From Diaphorobacter sp. HDW4A (GTDB lineage Bacteria; Pseudomonadota; Gammaproteobacteria; Burkholderiales; Burkholderiaceae_C), in the NCBI RefSeq assembly GCF_011305995.1, contig NZ_CP049910.1, positions 2,976,001 to 3,040,000 of the forward strand: a DNA stretch of 64,000 nucleotides, written 5' to 3'. Positions 1-8,489 of this stretch are shown here, piece by piece. Position 1 is the stretch's first letter. Every line of letters begins with the position of its first letter. Under the pieces are notes generated by a model. That model was given only the letters and a program-made list of their open reading frames with translations, had not been told where the DNA came from and ran no database searches. Both the position numbers and the translations under genes were made by a program.

Positions 1-2384
1 CCGGCCCCACCCATGCCCTGCCCCGCCATCACTGGCGACATGGCCACCATCGAGCCCGCAGCCATGGCCACAGCTGCATTGCGCACCATTCCAGCGCCGC
101 CGCTGATGCCCTGCGCCGCGCCCTCGCTCACGTAGCCGCCCAGCTCCATGAAAACGCGGCTCGGGCTGTGAATGCCTAGCTTTTGCTTGAACCAATCGAC
201 AGCGTCACCCGCCGCCATGCTGATCGAATCGCGCACTGACTGGATGCGGCTTGTGATGCCGTTGGCAATACCTTGCACGATGGACGCGCCCGCATCAAAT
301 GCACGCATGGCCAGCCCGGCCACGAACTGCAGGCCAGAGGCAGCAGCAGCGCCCATATCCTGAATCAGCAGCTTGAAGCCACCCTTCACGTCTTCCCAAC
401 GTTGGTACAGCATGACGGCCGCCGTGATGAGCAGGCCCACCGGCCCCAAGAAACGCAGCATCACCATGCCCATGCGCGCCACCATCGGCAAATAGGTGGC
501 CAGCGTGCCAATCCACGCGCCCAGCCACTGCGATGCACGCAGCAACCACGGACCAGCCGCACCCGCCGCGCGCCCCAGCAATCCCCACATGCGGCCCAGC
601 AGGCCCATGGCAGGCGTGGCACCTGCCGCAGCAGCGCGCACGCCCACCATGTTGAGCAGGAAACGCGACAGCATGAATCGCGCGATGAACATGGGGCCGA
701 ACATGGTCGCCACCGCCACACCCACGGTGCCCAGCACCGTGGCCAGCGCCCCGGCACCGATCACCACCCTGAGAATGCCACTGACCACAGCGGGATTTTT
801 TTGCATCCACTGGGTGAGCTTTTCGAGCCACGGATTCACGGCCTTGAGCACATCGAGAATCGCCACCTTCAACGGTTCGCCCGCAATGGCCAGCGCATTG
901 AACATACGGTTTTTCTGCATCTGCAGTTGGGCACTGAGCGCAGAATTGCGTGCAGATGCTTCGCGCGCCATGCTGCCTTTGGCCTCGGCGCTGTTGGCAA
1001 GACCGATTTGGCGGCGCAGTTCCTCGGTGTTGGTCACCAGCTTGGCCAGGCGGCCCACATGCTCCTTTCCCGCCAGCTCGGCCATCACGCCCAACTGCTC
1101 TTTCTTCGGGATTTTCTTGATCGCCTCCGCCACTTGCAGCATCGTGCCCACGGCGTCCTTGGACATCCCTTCCTGCATCTGCTCAGGTGTCATGCCAATT
1201 TCACGGACTGCCCCTTGAAACTTCTTGGTGCCCTTGGTCGCCGCCGCGAAGTTTGTGAAGATCGCCTTCACGCCCGTACCCGCCGTTTCTTCCGTTTCGC
1301 CGGAGGTCAACAACGTGCTTCCCAGCGCTGCCATGTTCTCGCCCGTGATGCCGACCGTGCCCGCAACACCGCCAACACGGTTCAAGAAACCAATGATGTC
1401 GCTACCCTTGCTGATCGCGTTGTCATCAAGGTAGTTGATGGTATCTGCCAACCCGCGAATCTCCGTGATTGGCATCTTCAAGTTGTTGGCAATCTTGCCC
1501 ATGCTCTCCGCGATCTCGTCTGGGGTCGCGTCGAATGCCGTCGCAATCTCGCTGGCCATCTCCACGAACATGGCGAGCTTGTCTTTCGGCACCTCCATGC
1601 GCGCGGCCGCCGTGTACATCTCAGCGATCTGCACAGTAGATTGCGGAATGCGTGTGGACAGTTCGCGAATCTCGCGCTCAGCCGTCCGGTAGACCTCCGT
1701 CAGATTTCCCTGCGCGTCGCGCGCGCCCTGCACTTGTCGCTGAACACCCATCATGGCGTCTTCATGCTTCATGAAGGCATCGACCGGAGCCAACCCCGTT
1801 TGCATGACCCGTTTTCCGACGTGCGCACCAGCCGCCGCCGTCGCGCCAACCATTGCCAAGCGGCCCATGGTTTTGCCGTGAACGGCGTTCAGCTTGGACA
1901 GTGCTTGCTGCTTGGCGGACAGCTTGTCCAGCTCGGCGCGCTGGCGCTCCATGGCCTTGGTGGTTGATTCGATGCTTCCTTTGATGCGGTCCTGCGCAGC
2001 GCTCAGACTGCCATTGACGCCCATGGCATTCAATGAAGTCCGCGCACTCGCCGCAACGGCGCGTTGCTTCTCCATCGCCGCCGTTAGCTTGCGCACGCCC
2101 TCGGTCTGCGTCTTGAGCTGCGCCTCGGACGCCGTGCCGCTGCGCCGTGCAGAATCGAGCAGCGCCTGCTTGACCTTCAATTCATTGTTGAGGCGCGCAA
2201 ACTCCGCAGCCTGCTTTTGCACATTGGCAATAGCGCCTTGCTGATCATTCAGCGCCTTGAGTTCGGCGCGTGTTTTCTTGAGTGCAGAGGATGTTTCGGC
2301 GCTGGCCCGCGCCACACCCTTGAGCGGGGCCGTGACCCGGTCCACGGCCGCCATAAGGACTTCAAGCCGCAGGCGGTCAACCAT
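1..2384 (-). CDS. T: Phage tail tape measure protein, gpT-like (3' end outside window)
   Basis: This frame stays open from an ATG at 2384 to the left window edge, giving at least 794 residues with no stop seen. The N-terminal 200 residues are rich in Ala, Gln, Lys and Glu and look coiled-coil (tail-length ruler). A conserved middle block (VGKRVMQTGLAPVDAFM, then MYTAAARMEVPKDKLAMF and GGVAGTVGITGENMAALGS) matches the TP901-type tape-measure domain. Hydrophobic stretches follow further on (VVSGILRVVIGAGALATVL, PMVARMGMVMLRFLGPVGLL), as usual for proteins that reach the host membrane. It lies downstream of gpE/gpE' as in P2. It sets tail length and is expected to help DNA entry. The length beyond the edge is unknown. 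Identification is firm. Confidence 0.93.
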   Translation of the reverse strand, partial: MVDRLRLEVLMAAVDRVTAPLKGVARASAETSSALKKTRAELKALNDQQGAIANVQKQAAEFARLNNELKVKQALLDSARRSGTASEAQLKTQTEGVRKLTAAMEKQRAVAASARTSLNAMGVNGSLSAAQDRIKGSIESTTKAMERQRAELDKLSAKQQALSKLNAVHGKTMGRLAMVGATAAAGAHVGKRVMQTGLAPVDAFMKHEDAMMGVQRQVQGARDAQGNLTEVYRTAEREIRELSTRIPQSTVQIAEMYTAAARMEVPKDKLAMFVEMASEIATAFDATPDEIAESMGKIANNLKMPITEIRGLADTINYLDDNAISKGSDIIGFLNRVGGVAGTVGITGENMAALGSTLLTSGETEETAGTGVKAIFTNFAAATKGTKKFQGAVREIGMTPEQMQEGMSKDAVGTMLQVAEAIKKIPKKEQLGVMAELAGKEHVGRLAKLVTNTEELRRQIGLANSAEAKGSMAREASARNSALSAQLQMQKNRMFNALAIAGEPLKVAILDVLKAVNPWLEKLTQWMQKNPAVVSGILRVVIGAGALATVLGTVGVAVATMFGPMFIARFMLSRFLLNMVGVRAAAAGATPAMGLLGRMWGLLGRAAGAAGPWLLRASQWLGAWIGTLATYLPMVARMGMVMLRFLGPVGLLITAAVMLYQRWEDVKGGFKLLIQDMGAAAASGLQFVAGLAMRAFDAGASIVQGIANGITSRIQSVRDSISMAAGDAVDWFKQKLGIHSPSRVFMELGGYVSEGAAQGISGGAGMVRNAAVAMAAGSMVAMSPVMAGQGMGGA

Positions 2385-2414
2385 GGCGCACCCCCTGCGC
2401 CACGGCCTGGCGTG

Positions 2415-2639
2415 TCAGTTGATGGGCGGAAGCCCTGCAGTTTTGCGCGACGAACGAATCAGATCGTCGATTTCGTCCAGCTCGCGCTTGGACATCGCTG
2501 GTTCCAGCGTGGGCTCTTGGAACACCCATTGCGCGGCACGCTTGGCCGCCATGCCCGCAAAGTAGGCGTACATCACCCCGGCGCCAAGGATGGCGAACAG
2601 GGCCAGCACTGCGATGGTGACGATGATGAAGGTGTCCAT
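2415..2639 (-). CDS. Small phage membrane protein between gpE' and gpT
   Basis: A 74-residue protein starting at an ATG (MDTFIIVTIAVLALFAILG). It has one strong N-terminal transmembrane helix (about residues 3-25) and a charged tail (SKRELDEIDDLIRSSRK). A TTG seven codons upstream (2660) is an alternative start; neither has a good ribosome-binding site. It sits between the gpE' extension and the tape measure, where P2 has no separate gene. Function is unknown. The reading frame could be a neutral insertion, but the clean membrane helix followed by an acidic-basic amphipathic tail argues that it is coding. Confidence 0.6.
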   Translation of the reverse strand: MDTFIIVTIAVLALFAILGAGVMYAYFAGMAAKRAAQWVFQEPTLEPAMSKRELDEIDDLIRSSRKTAGLPPIN

Positions 2640-2669
2640 GGGTTCGCATATTACCGCCAATCGAAAAAT

Positions 2670-2852
2670 CTACTCGGGCGGCGCATGCATTGCGTTGTGT
2701 CGCTCCACAGCCAGGTGCCGCCAGTGCATCAGCTCGCCCAGTTCCATGGCATCCATGACCTGCGGCGTCCAATGAAACAGCATGGCCACGTCGGCCATGG
2801 CCGCCTCTACGCAGTCGGGGAGGCCATGTCCGCCTTCGAGGCGAAAAAACCC
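2670..2852 (-). CDS. E': gpE' C-terminal extension, made by -1 frameshift from gpE
   Basis: This frame encodes the GpE-family segment ADVAMLFHWTPQVMDAMEL and ends at 2670. It has an internal ATG at 2798 (42 residues), but the family model is fusion: ribosomes translating gpE slip back one base at GGGTTTT (about 2846-2852) and continue through FFRLEGGHGLPDCVEAA into this segment. P2 makes E+E' in the same way, and the long form is a tail assembly chaperone that coats the tape measure. The gpE frame itself stops at 2807, so the overlap and the heptamer fit the model well. Independent initiation at 2798 cannot be excluded. Confidence 0.8.
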   Translation of the reverse strand, partial: GFFRLEGGHGLPDCVEAAMADVAMLFHWTPQVMDAMELGELMHWRHLAVERHNAMHAPPE

Positions 2853-3187
2853 GTGATCTCCACGGCGCAATTGATCAGGTCGGCCACATCCATCTCGGCC
2901 ACTTCGTGCTTGAGCAGCGATGGCACCGTGATGCGCAGCAGCAACTCCGCCACGGCATCGGTCTTCATCATCGACACTTCGCCCAGCGACAGGCCGCGCA
3001 GGTCGCCGGTGCGCGGCTTCATCAGCTGAATACTGGTGATGGTCTGCTCGCCGCGCTGGATTGGCGTTTCCAGCGTGAGGGTCACGAATTTGCGCGCAGC
3101 GGCGACGGCGATGGCTGCAGGCACTGGAATAGGTGTCGGCGCCTGCGTCGGTGCGGCGTTTTCGTTGGATTGCTTTGCAGTGCTCAT
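2807..3187 (-). CDS. E: Phage tail assembly protein gpE
   Basis: A 126-residue protein of the gpE/gp41 tail-assembly family. The N-terminus is a Pro/Ala/Thr-rich linker (about residues 1-30), followed by the folded part with LTLETPIQRGEQTITSIQL and KPRTGDLRGLSLGEVSMM. The start at 3187 (MSTAKQSNEN) is preferred over an upstream in-frame start because the family core begins shortly after it and the upstream codons overlap a terminator. It is a chaperone for tail-tube and tape-measure assembly and is not found in the virion in P2. It lies directly after the terminator that follows the sheath-tube operon, so it probably has its own promoter or depends on readthrough. Confidence 0.88.
   Translation of the reverse strand: MSTAKQSNENAAPTQAPTPIPVPAAIAVAAARKFVTLTLETPIQRGEQTITSIQLMKPRTGDLRGLSLGEVSMMKTDAVAELLLRITVPSLLKHEVAEMDVADLINCAVEITGFFASKADMASPTA
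2844..2852 (-). promoter_or_regulatory. Programmed -1 frameshift site of gpE/gpE'
   Basis: The minus strand reads GGGTTTTTTC, in the zero frame ACG GGT TTT TTC. The heptamer G GGT TTT is a standard -1 slippery sequence, and slipping gives GGG TTT TTT CGC, which continues in the gpE' frame. Position near the end of gpE agrees with P2-family phages. Confidence 0.8.
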
Positions 3188-3210
3188 GATTGGCTCTCGG
3201 TGCTTTGAAT

Positions 3211-3248
3211 AAAAAAGGCGGCGGGCGGCAACGACGCACACCCGCCGC
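3211..3248 (-). terminator. Intrinsic terminator after the sheath-tube operon
   Basis: On the minus strand an 8-bp GC stem (GCGGCGGG pairing with CCCGCCGC) is followed directly by CCTTTTTTATT. It lies between the end of the tail tube gene (3311) and the start of gpE (3187), so it should end most sheath-tube transcripts and lower expression of gpE and gpT. Confidence 0.85.
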
Positions 3249-3310
3249 AAACCATGCGCACCGGCTTGACCCAAGCGCGCATGACAGCTTGGCAGCTGCG
3301 TTCTGTTCGG

Positions 3311-3823
3311 TCAGATGCCCAACGCGGTGCGCGTTGCAGCCATGTTGTCCACGCCGTCCACGATCTCGATCATGTTCACCAGATCGATTTCGAATTCAAC
3401 CTTGCCGTCCACCACCTGCTTGTAGTAGCTCAGCACGTACTTGTAAGACGGCTCCAGCTTGTCTCCCGCCTTGGCGGTGCCTTGGTCGAGCTCTTCAATG
3501 CGACCGCGCCCAGTGACCTCCACGGCAGTGACCGCGCCGGTTTCATCGGTCTGGATGGCACCCACGAAACGCAGCAGCTCGGCGTTGTGCAGCGGAGAAC
3601 CCCACTTCGATGCAAGGCCCTTCATCCAGCCCGCGCCCTTGATCTCCATTTCCAGCGTCCCATCGACGCCGAAATCGAGCTTGACCTCTCCACCCATGCC
3701 GCCGGAGCGGTGGCCTTCCATCTTGCGTTTGAGCTTCGGGATGACGATTTCCGTCACCTCTCCCCGGTAGTCGGTGCCGTTCACGAAGACGACAAAATTT
3801 TTCAGTTTGCGCGGCAGTGCCAT
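3311..3823 (-). CDS. FII: Phage major tail tube protein gpFII
   Basis: A 170-residue protein, the usual length for P2 FII. It begins MALPRKLKNFVVFVNGTDYRG and contains the family block LDFGVDGTLEMEIKGAGWMKG. It forms the hexameric rings of the inner tail tube through which DNA passes. AAGGA lies upstream of the start at a normal distance. It follows the sheath gene by 35 bp, forming the FI-FII operon, and is followed by a strong terminator. Very likely correct. Confidence 0.95.
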   Translation of the reverse strand: MALPRKLKNFVVFVNGTDYRGEVTEIVIPKLKRKMEGHRSGGMGGEVKLDFGVDGTLEMEIKGAGWMKGLASKWGSPLHNAELLRFVGAIQTDETGAVTAVEVTGRGRIEELDQGTAKAGDKLEPSYKYVLSYYKQVVDGKVEFEIDLVNMIEIVDGVDNMAATRTALGI

Positions 3824-3858
3824 GGCTATTCCTTGATATGAGTTTCAGGCGGCCCGGC

Positions 3859-5055
3859 TCAGCTGCCGGTAGAAACGCGCAGAGCCCAGTCGGCCCAGTA
3901 CTGGTCCGTGATGCGCTGGCGCAATGTCAGGTCTTCCAGCGGCGGCAGCGGCGTGTAGTCGTAATCGATGATCAGCTTGCCGGACTTGAGCGATTCGGTG
4001 GTGTTCACTTCTTCGTTGATCCACGCTTTGCCATCCAGGATGTACTGCAGCGCCTTCAACTGGCGCAACCGGGTGTTGATGCCTTCGAGAATGTCCTTGG
4101 TGAGGCTCGGCGTCATAGGCTTGTCGATGAACTCGAAGTGCCCTTCCGCCATCGTGTCGGCCAACACATGCGCAGTTCGCGCCGCAGTTTCGAACGAGAA
4201 GTTTTCATCGCTGCTGCAGGTGCGGCTACCCCAGATGCGATAGCCCTGCTTGCGAATCAGCGTGGTGACGTTCCCCTCGTTCAGCAGCGTTGCATCGCTG
4301 GCCGGGTTCTGCAGATCGAAAAACACATCCTTGGCAATGCCGGTAGGGCCGTTCACTGCGACATTGGAAATGCTCTTGTGCCAGCCCTGCGTCTGGTCGA
4401 TGTAGGCACGCATGCCGAGCGCGTAAGCCACCACCGGCACTTCAACCGCCTTGTTTTCGACGGTGCTCCAGCGGGTGAAGTTAGGCCACAGCACCATGGT
4501 TTCGCGCTTGCTGAACCCTTGCTGATATCCCAGCACTTCGCTCACGTCTTCGGCGCCGTGGCCGTACACGTAGGCCATCGCGCGCAGCTTCTCGGCCACG
4601 GACGTGAGCGCTTCGGCCACGGGCTTGGTATCCAGACCGGGCGCGCCGAGAATGCGGGGCTTCACGCCGAGCTGCTGCTCGGCCGTAAGCAGCGCCTGAA
4701 TGCCAGTGCGCTGGCCGCCCACGTAGTCACCCACCACCTTGCTGGTCTGGTCTGCTGCGCGTTCCTCATCGGTTGCGCCTTCGCCATCCGCCACGCGCAC
4801 GATGACTATCACCGGGCGTGCATTGTCTGCAATGCAGGACAGGGCCATGGACAACGTGCCGAGCGTGCCCGCTGCGGCCTGGGCCTTCGAGATGGATGTG
4901 AACAGCACGGGCTTGTTCAGCGGGAACACCGTCGCATCCGCATCGCTTGCCGTGGCCACCAAGCCGACGATGGCAGTGGACACGGTGCGCAGGGTGTTGG
5001 TTCCCTCGTTGATTTCAACGACGCGGACGCCGTGGTGGTAGTCAGTGACAGCCAT
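3859..5055 (-). CDS. FI: Phage contractile tail sheath protein gpFI
   Basis: A 398-residue sheath protein (P2 FI is 396). The N-terminus MAVTDYHHGVRVVEINEG and the C-terminal block RRQRITDQYW-type region (DLTLRQRITDQYWADWALRV) are characteristic. It polymerises round the FII tube and contracts to drive injection. GGAG precedes the ATG. It starts 23 bp after an unknown membrane-protein gene and is followed by the tube gene, the standard P2 order. Confidence 0.96.
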   Translation of the reverse strand: MAVTDYHHGVRVVEINEGTNTLRTVSTAIVGLVATASDADATVFPLNKPVLFTSISKAQAAAGTLGTLSMALSCIADNARPVIVIVRVADGEGATDEERAADQTSKVVGDYVGGQRTGIQALLTAEQQLGVKPRILGAPGLDTKPVAEALTSVAEKLRAMAYVYGHGAEDVSEVLGYQQGFSKRETMVLWPNFTRWSTVENKAVEVPVVAYALGMRAYIDQTQGWHKSISNVAVNGPTGIAKDVFFDLQNPASDATLLNEGNVTTLIRKQGYRIWGSRTCSSDENFSFETAARTAHVLADTMAEGHFEFIDKPMTPSLTKDILEGINTRLRQLKALQYILDGKAWINEEVNTTESLKSGKLIIDYDYTPLPPLEDLTLRQRITDQYWADWALRVSTGS

Positions 5056-5078
5056 GGTTTGATACTCCGTTGGTGATC

Positions 5079-5822
5079 TCAGGCGCTGGCCACGTTGGCG
5101 GTGGCGTCTTCGCCCTTCCAGCGAAGCAGCGAGAAAGTGACGTTGACCACCGGCAGGCGAGCACGCCCCATGTACTGGTGGTTGACCTTGTAGCCGTAGT
5201 TGGTGCGCAGGCAGAACTTGCCCAAACGCTTGGACCGGAAGAACTGGTAGACGCCTGCGTTTTCCAGCAGATACCAGCCCTCGATCTCGCGGCCTGCATC
5301 AGTGTTGCCCCAGCTCTGCACCGGTCCGGCCAGATCGGACTTGACGCCCAACTGCGCAGCCAGCCAGCTGGCACGATTGCGCCAGCCCAGCCACACAAGG
5401 CGCGCCCAGTAGCTGCGCGGGTGATGGCCCTTGGCCCAGTAGCACAGGGCGATGACGTCGGCGGCGTTGTCCTCTGGCACGCGGTCGGGCTTGCCGATGC
5501 CAGTCACTAGGTCAGGGCTCCACGTCAGGCCCGCGTCGCCGTTGATTGATACGTCGTTATCCCACCAGCGGAACAGGCGCGGTAGTTTATCGTCTCCCCA
5601 CTTCGTGAACAGCAATGCGATGGGCACCACAATGGGTGCCAAAAGAGCAGGCAAGGTGACCAGCGCGCCGCGAACCGCGACAGGCAAAAAGCAGCTCGCT
5701 GCCTTGACGCGATGCTCCCATGGCATGCCCTGCAGACTGAGCACCGCGACGATGGGAAAGATGCACCAAGCGAGATAGAGAAATGCCAGCACGTAGAGCG
5801 CGGCGGGCAACCAAGAAGGCAT
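5079..5822 (-). CDS. Unknown phage membrane protein upstream of the sheath gene
   Basis: A 247-residue protein with two N-terminal hydrophobic helices (about residues 5-30 and 42-73: LPAALYVLAFLYLAWCIFPI and GALVTLPALLAPIVVPIALL). A soluble, Trp- and Tyr-rich C-terminal part follows (WWDNDVSINGDAGLTWSP, YWARLVWLGWRNRASWLA). AAGGA precedes the start. It sits between the adhesin and the sheath genes, a spot where P2-like phages often carry cargo (morons). Its membrane topology suggests a role in the infected or lysogenised cell, such as superinfection exclusion, rather than in the virion. That is inference from position and topology only; no family function is recognised. Confidence 0.75.
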   Translation of the reverse strand: MPSWLPAALYVLAFLYLAWCIFPIVAVLSLQGMPWEHRVKAASCFLPVAVRGALVTLPALLAPIVVPIALLFTKWGDDKLPRLFRWWDNDVSINGDAGLTWSPDLVTGIGKPDRVPEDNAADVIALCYWAKGHHPRSYWARLVWLGWRNRASWLAAQLGVKSDLAGPVQSWGNTDAGREIEGWYLLENAGVYQFFRSKRLGKFCLRTNYGYKVNHQYMGRARLPVVNVTFSLLRWKGEDATANVASA

Positions 5823-5920
5823 TGGATTTCCTTGATAGAAACAATGCAGTCATGGTGCCCACGCGCGTGCGGATGCGCCAGTAATGCGCCCTGTGGCTGA
5901 CGCTTGAACAGAACGACGGG

Positions 5921-6793
5921 CTACGCCGCCGCGTAGGGAAATGAGCGGCCCGCTCCCCAGATGATACGGACGGCACCGACGCCACCTTGAGCCTCTGGCG
6001 TACTATTCGACGCACTCCCCCCGCCGCCGTAAGCGCCGCCGACCGCGGTGTAGTCAGATGCTCCGCCAGCACCACCTTGACCGCCGCCGCCCCCCACGCC
6101 CGGACCTACGGTATCCGACGTCCCCGAAATCACGCCCTTCAAGCCAACACCACCACCACCGCCCTTGCGGTAGTTGGCGTCCACCCCGCCGCCACCACCG
6201 CCTCCAGTCGTGCTACCGACACCCGAATAATTTGTGGAGCCACCTTGCCCACCCGCATGCAGATATCCGCCCGCCCCGCCACCACCAGAACCAGCTGCGC
6301 CGTATCCGCCGCCACCAGCCCCACCTCCATCGAAGTTTCCAGAACGACTACCGCCACTAGATGATGGAACGTTCGGCGGGCCGAAGTAGCCGTTACCAGC
6401 CTGATATACGACACCCCCAATAGTCACCGATGTGTTTCCAGATGCGGCTGAATTGAATCGCACTTGGATAACTTGCCCCGGCGTGACAGCAACGTTGTTC
6501 TTCCATCCCAACGCACCCCCACCGCCAGATCCGTCGAACGTGCCGTTACCACCGCGCCCCACAGCCACAAAGCAAATAGAGGTAACGCCCGCTGGCACCG
6601 TGAAATCAGCATTTGCCGTGTATGTTGCTTCGCCCGCTGCGGCCTTTCCGTGAAACTGGGATAGCGAGATCGCGCCAGAGGCCGGAATGCCTGAAACGAT
6701 GCCGTAATACTCACTCAATTCATGCGGTGCAGATCCGCCAAACTCCTGGGCAATCTGCAGCAACGAGATGGGGCCGGACGATGGCAATGCCAT
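5921..6793 (-). CDS. Glycine-rich phage adhesin / tail tip protein
   Basis: A 290-residue protein. The N-terminus (MALPSSGPISLLQIAQEFGG) resembles the virion-attachment segment of short tail-fibre adhesins. Residues about 60-130 are a beta-rich domain. From about residue 140 there are many Gly runs (GGGGAGG, GGGGGGG, GGGGQGG) separated by variable loops, as in polyglycine-II sandwich adhesins like S16 gp38. It ends with the typical AVRIIWGAGRSFP. Such loops bind host-surface receptors and vary quickly. The start at 6793 is chosen because it lies one base after the stop of the DUF4376 gene and gives the standard N-terminus. Confidence 0.85.
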   Translation of the reverse strand: MALPSSGPISLLQIAQEFGGSAPHELSEYYGIVSGIPASGAISLSQFHGKAAAGEATYTANADFTVPAGVTSICFVAVGRGGNGTFDGSGGGGALGWKNNVAVTPGQVIQVRFNSAASGNTSVTIGGVVYQAGNGYFGPPNVPSSSGGSRSGNFDGGGAGGGGYGAAGSGGGGAGGYLHAGGQGGSTNYSGVGSTTGGGGGGGVDANYRKGGGGGVGLKGVISGTSDTVGPGVGGGGGQGGAGGASDYTAVGGAYGGGGSASNSTPEAQGGVGAVRIIWGAGRSFPYAAA

Positions 6794-6794
6794 T

Positions 6795-7541
6795 TCAAAC
6801 GCCCCATCCAGATTGGAAATCAATCGCCATGAGGGCCGGAATGTTGCCGGTCACATCGACCTGCTCGCGCAGCACCCGCTCACGCGCGAAACACGATTGA
6901 ACGTGACGAAAAACAGCTGTTCCGAACTGCATGATTTCAGCAGCACCCAGCGTAACAAAGCCGTTTTCAGCCTTCCACTCGATCATGGTTTCCGGGTCGG
7001 CCAAGGCGTGCGAATGCGCCCCGGTGATGGTGGATTGCGATTCACGATCCGTGAGCACGCGCGCCCCGCCCACGGTGATGCCTCCGGTTTCCTTGTCGTA
7101 CCGTACGCGGGCAATCTCGGCCTTCATACGCTCTTTCAGCTGCTGCAGATTCTGCGGCGAACGCAGATCCATGATGTGTGATTGCCGCACCCATTTCCCA
7201 TCGATCAAACTCGGCTCACCCACCTGCACGTCCTCAAACCATTCAGGGGAGCGCATCGGCGCAATCACCGGGGCGACTGCGCGGAATGCGGCCGGTAGCG
7301 TCTGTACGATCTGCGTGCCTTCCAGTCGCCTCTCTTGCGCTTCAAACCATTCGCGCGGCGGTGCTTGATCCAGTATCCCCGCGTCCAGCTCCACGCCTTC
7401 GAGGCACTTCCCATCCGCACAGATCGGCAACGAGACAAGCATTTGCGCAAAGGCCTTCGGCAAATCGGAATGACGAAAAACCACCTCGACCTTTTCAAGG
7501 TGTTCCACAACGCGCAACGGTGTGTATGTCAGCGTGCTCAT
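6795..7541 (-). CDS. DUF4376 phage protein (fibre-associated)
   Basis: A 248-residue protein with a variable N-terminal half and a C-terminal DUF4376 domain, about residues 135-225, including RVRYDKETGGITVGGARVLT and DRESQSTITGAHSHALADPE. Proteins with this domain sit next to tail-fibre genes in many phages and are thought to be fibre accessory or assembly factors; the exact role is not known. It overlaps the preceding S74 fibre gene by 4 bp and is followed by the adhesin after one base, so the three genes are co-translated. Confidence 0.82.
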   Translation of the reverse strand: MSTLTYTPLRVVEHLEKVEVVFRHSDLPKAFAQMLVSLPICADGKCLEGVELDAGILDQAPPREWFEAQERRLEGTQIVQTLPAAFRAVAPVIAPMRSPEWFEDVQVGEPSLIDGKWVRQSHIMDLRSPQNLQQLKERMKAEIARVRYDKETGGITVGGARVLTDRESQSTITGAHSHALADPETMIEWKAENGFVTLGAAEIMQFGTAVFRHVQSCFARERVLREQVDVTGNIPALMAIDFQSGWGV

Positions 7542-8479
7542 GCCCGCGCCCCTTTCAATGCCTGGACTTCCCGGTCCAGTTCCTTCACGGCCTCAATCAG
7601 CGGCGCGACAAGATTTCCATAGGCCACCGTCAGAATGGTGGCCTCGCTGTCTGCGCATGGCTTGCTCTCCAGCACCACCTCTGGAAACACCTCGCGCACC
7701 TCCTGCGCGATTACACCCATCTGCCGAGCCTTCGCCGGATCGTCAATGCGAGTGAAGTAGACGCCGCGCAAATCCCTGATGCGCGCCAACGCGTTGAGCA
7801 CAGGGACGACATTTGTTTTCAGGCGCGCATCCGAGTACGCCGTCACGTTGCTGCTCGACGTCATGTTTCCGCTGGCGTCCAGCGTCCACCGTGCAACGCC
7901 TGTGCCCTGAGACCATCCGCCGATGCGGATCGCGTTGTCAGTGTCCAAACCAAAGTTGATCGCATAGGCGCTAGCCCGATGAAAAGAGATCATCGCCGCG
8001 TTGGATGCGTCGCCCATTGCCTGCAACTTCGAACCACCCGCGCCCGTGACTGCCCCCACGTTGCTCGCCGTAGTGATCGACCCAGTGAAAGCGCCACCAG
8101 CCTTCGGCATGGCGTTTGGATCGGTCGCACTGGCAGCACTCCCGGTGATGTTGATTGGCCAGTTACCGGACGCATCACTGCCGGTGCGCGATGGAACACT
8201 CAGAATGGCCCGAGCCCCGGACACCGTTTTGGCACCGGTTCCGCCATTTTCGACACCCACCGTCGCCGTCACATCGAGCTTGGACTGCGCAAGCGCGTTC
8301 GCCCTCTGCTCGATCAACGCATCCAACTCCTGCGCACGCTGTGCCAAATTCAGCGCGGCCTGGTGCATCAGGCTGTCAATGCCCGAGATGGCATCGCGCA
8401 GCTTGAAAACGTCATATTCAAGGAATGCCGCAGGGTCCGGCAGCGGCAAGCCGTAGTGCCCTGTGATTTCGTTGGCCAT
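7538..8479 (-). CDS. Tail fibre with C-terminal S74 intramolecular chaperone
   Basis: A 313-residue protein. The N-terminal part has fibre repeats (SKLDVTATVGVENGGTGAK, a typical gene-H-type motif) and GNWPINITGSAASAT. The C-terminal 100 residues are a Peptidase S74 chaperone: the AYSDARLKTNVVPV motif contains the Ser-Asp cleavage site and is followed by FPEVVLE and a final coiled coil (LIEAVKELDREVQAL). In the family this domain trimerises the fibre and then cuts itself off. Expected to be a trimeric receptor-binding or side fibre. It is first in a three-gene overlap with the DUF4376 and adhesin genes. Confidence 0.9.
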   Translation of the reverse strand: MANEITGHYGLPLPDPAAFLEYDVFKLRDAISGIDSLMHQAALNLAQRAQELDALIEQRANALAQSKLDVTATVGVENGGTGAKTVSGARAILSVPSRTGSDASGNWPINITGSAASATDPNAMPKAGGAFTGSITTASNVGAVTGAGGSKLQAMGDASNAAMISFHRASAYAINFGLDTDNAIRIGGWSQGTGVARWTLDASGNMTSSSNVTAYSDARLKTNVVPVLNALARIRDLRGVYFTRIDDPAKARQMGVIAQEVREVFPEVVLESKPCADSEATILTVAYGNLVAPLIEAVKELDREVQALKGARA

Positions 8480-8489
8480 GTGTCACCCC

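Noticed and set aside
273..1967. Long plus-strand reading frame opposite the tape measure gene
   Set aside because: It is the complement of a high-GC real gene; composition is His- and Arg-rich without domain features.
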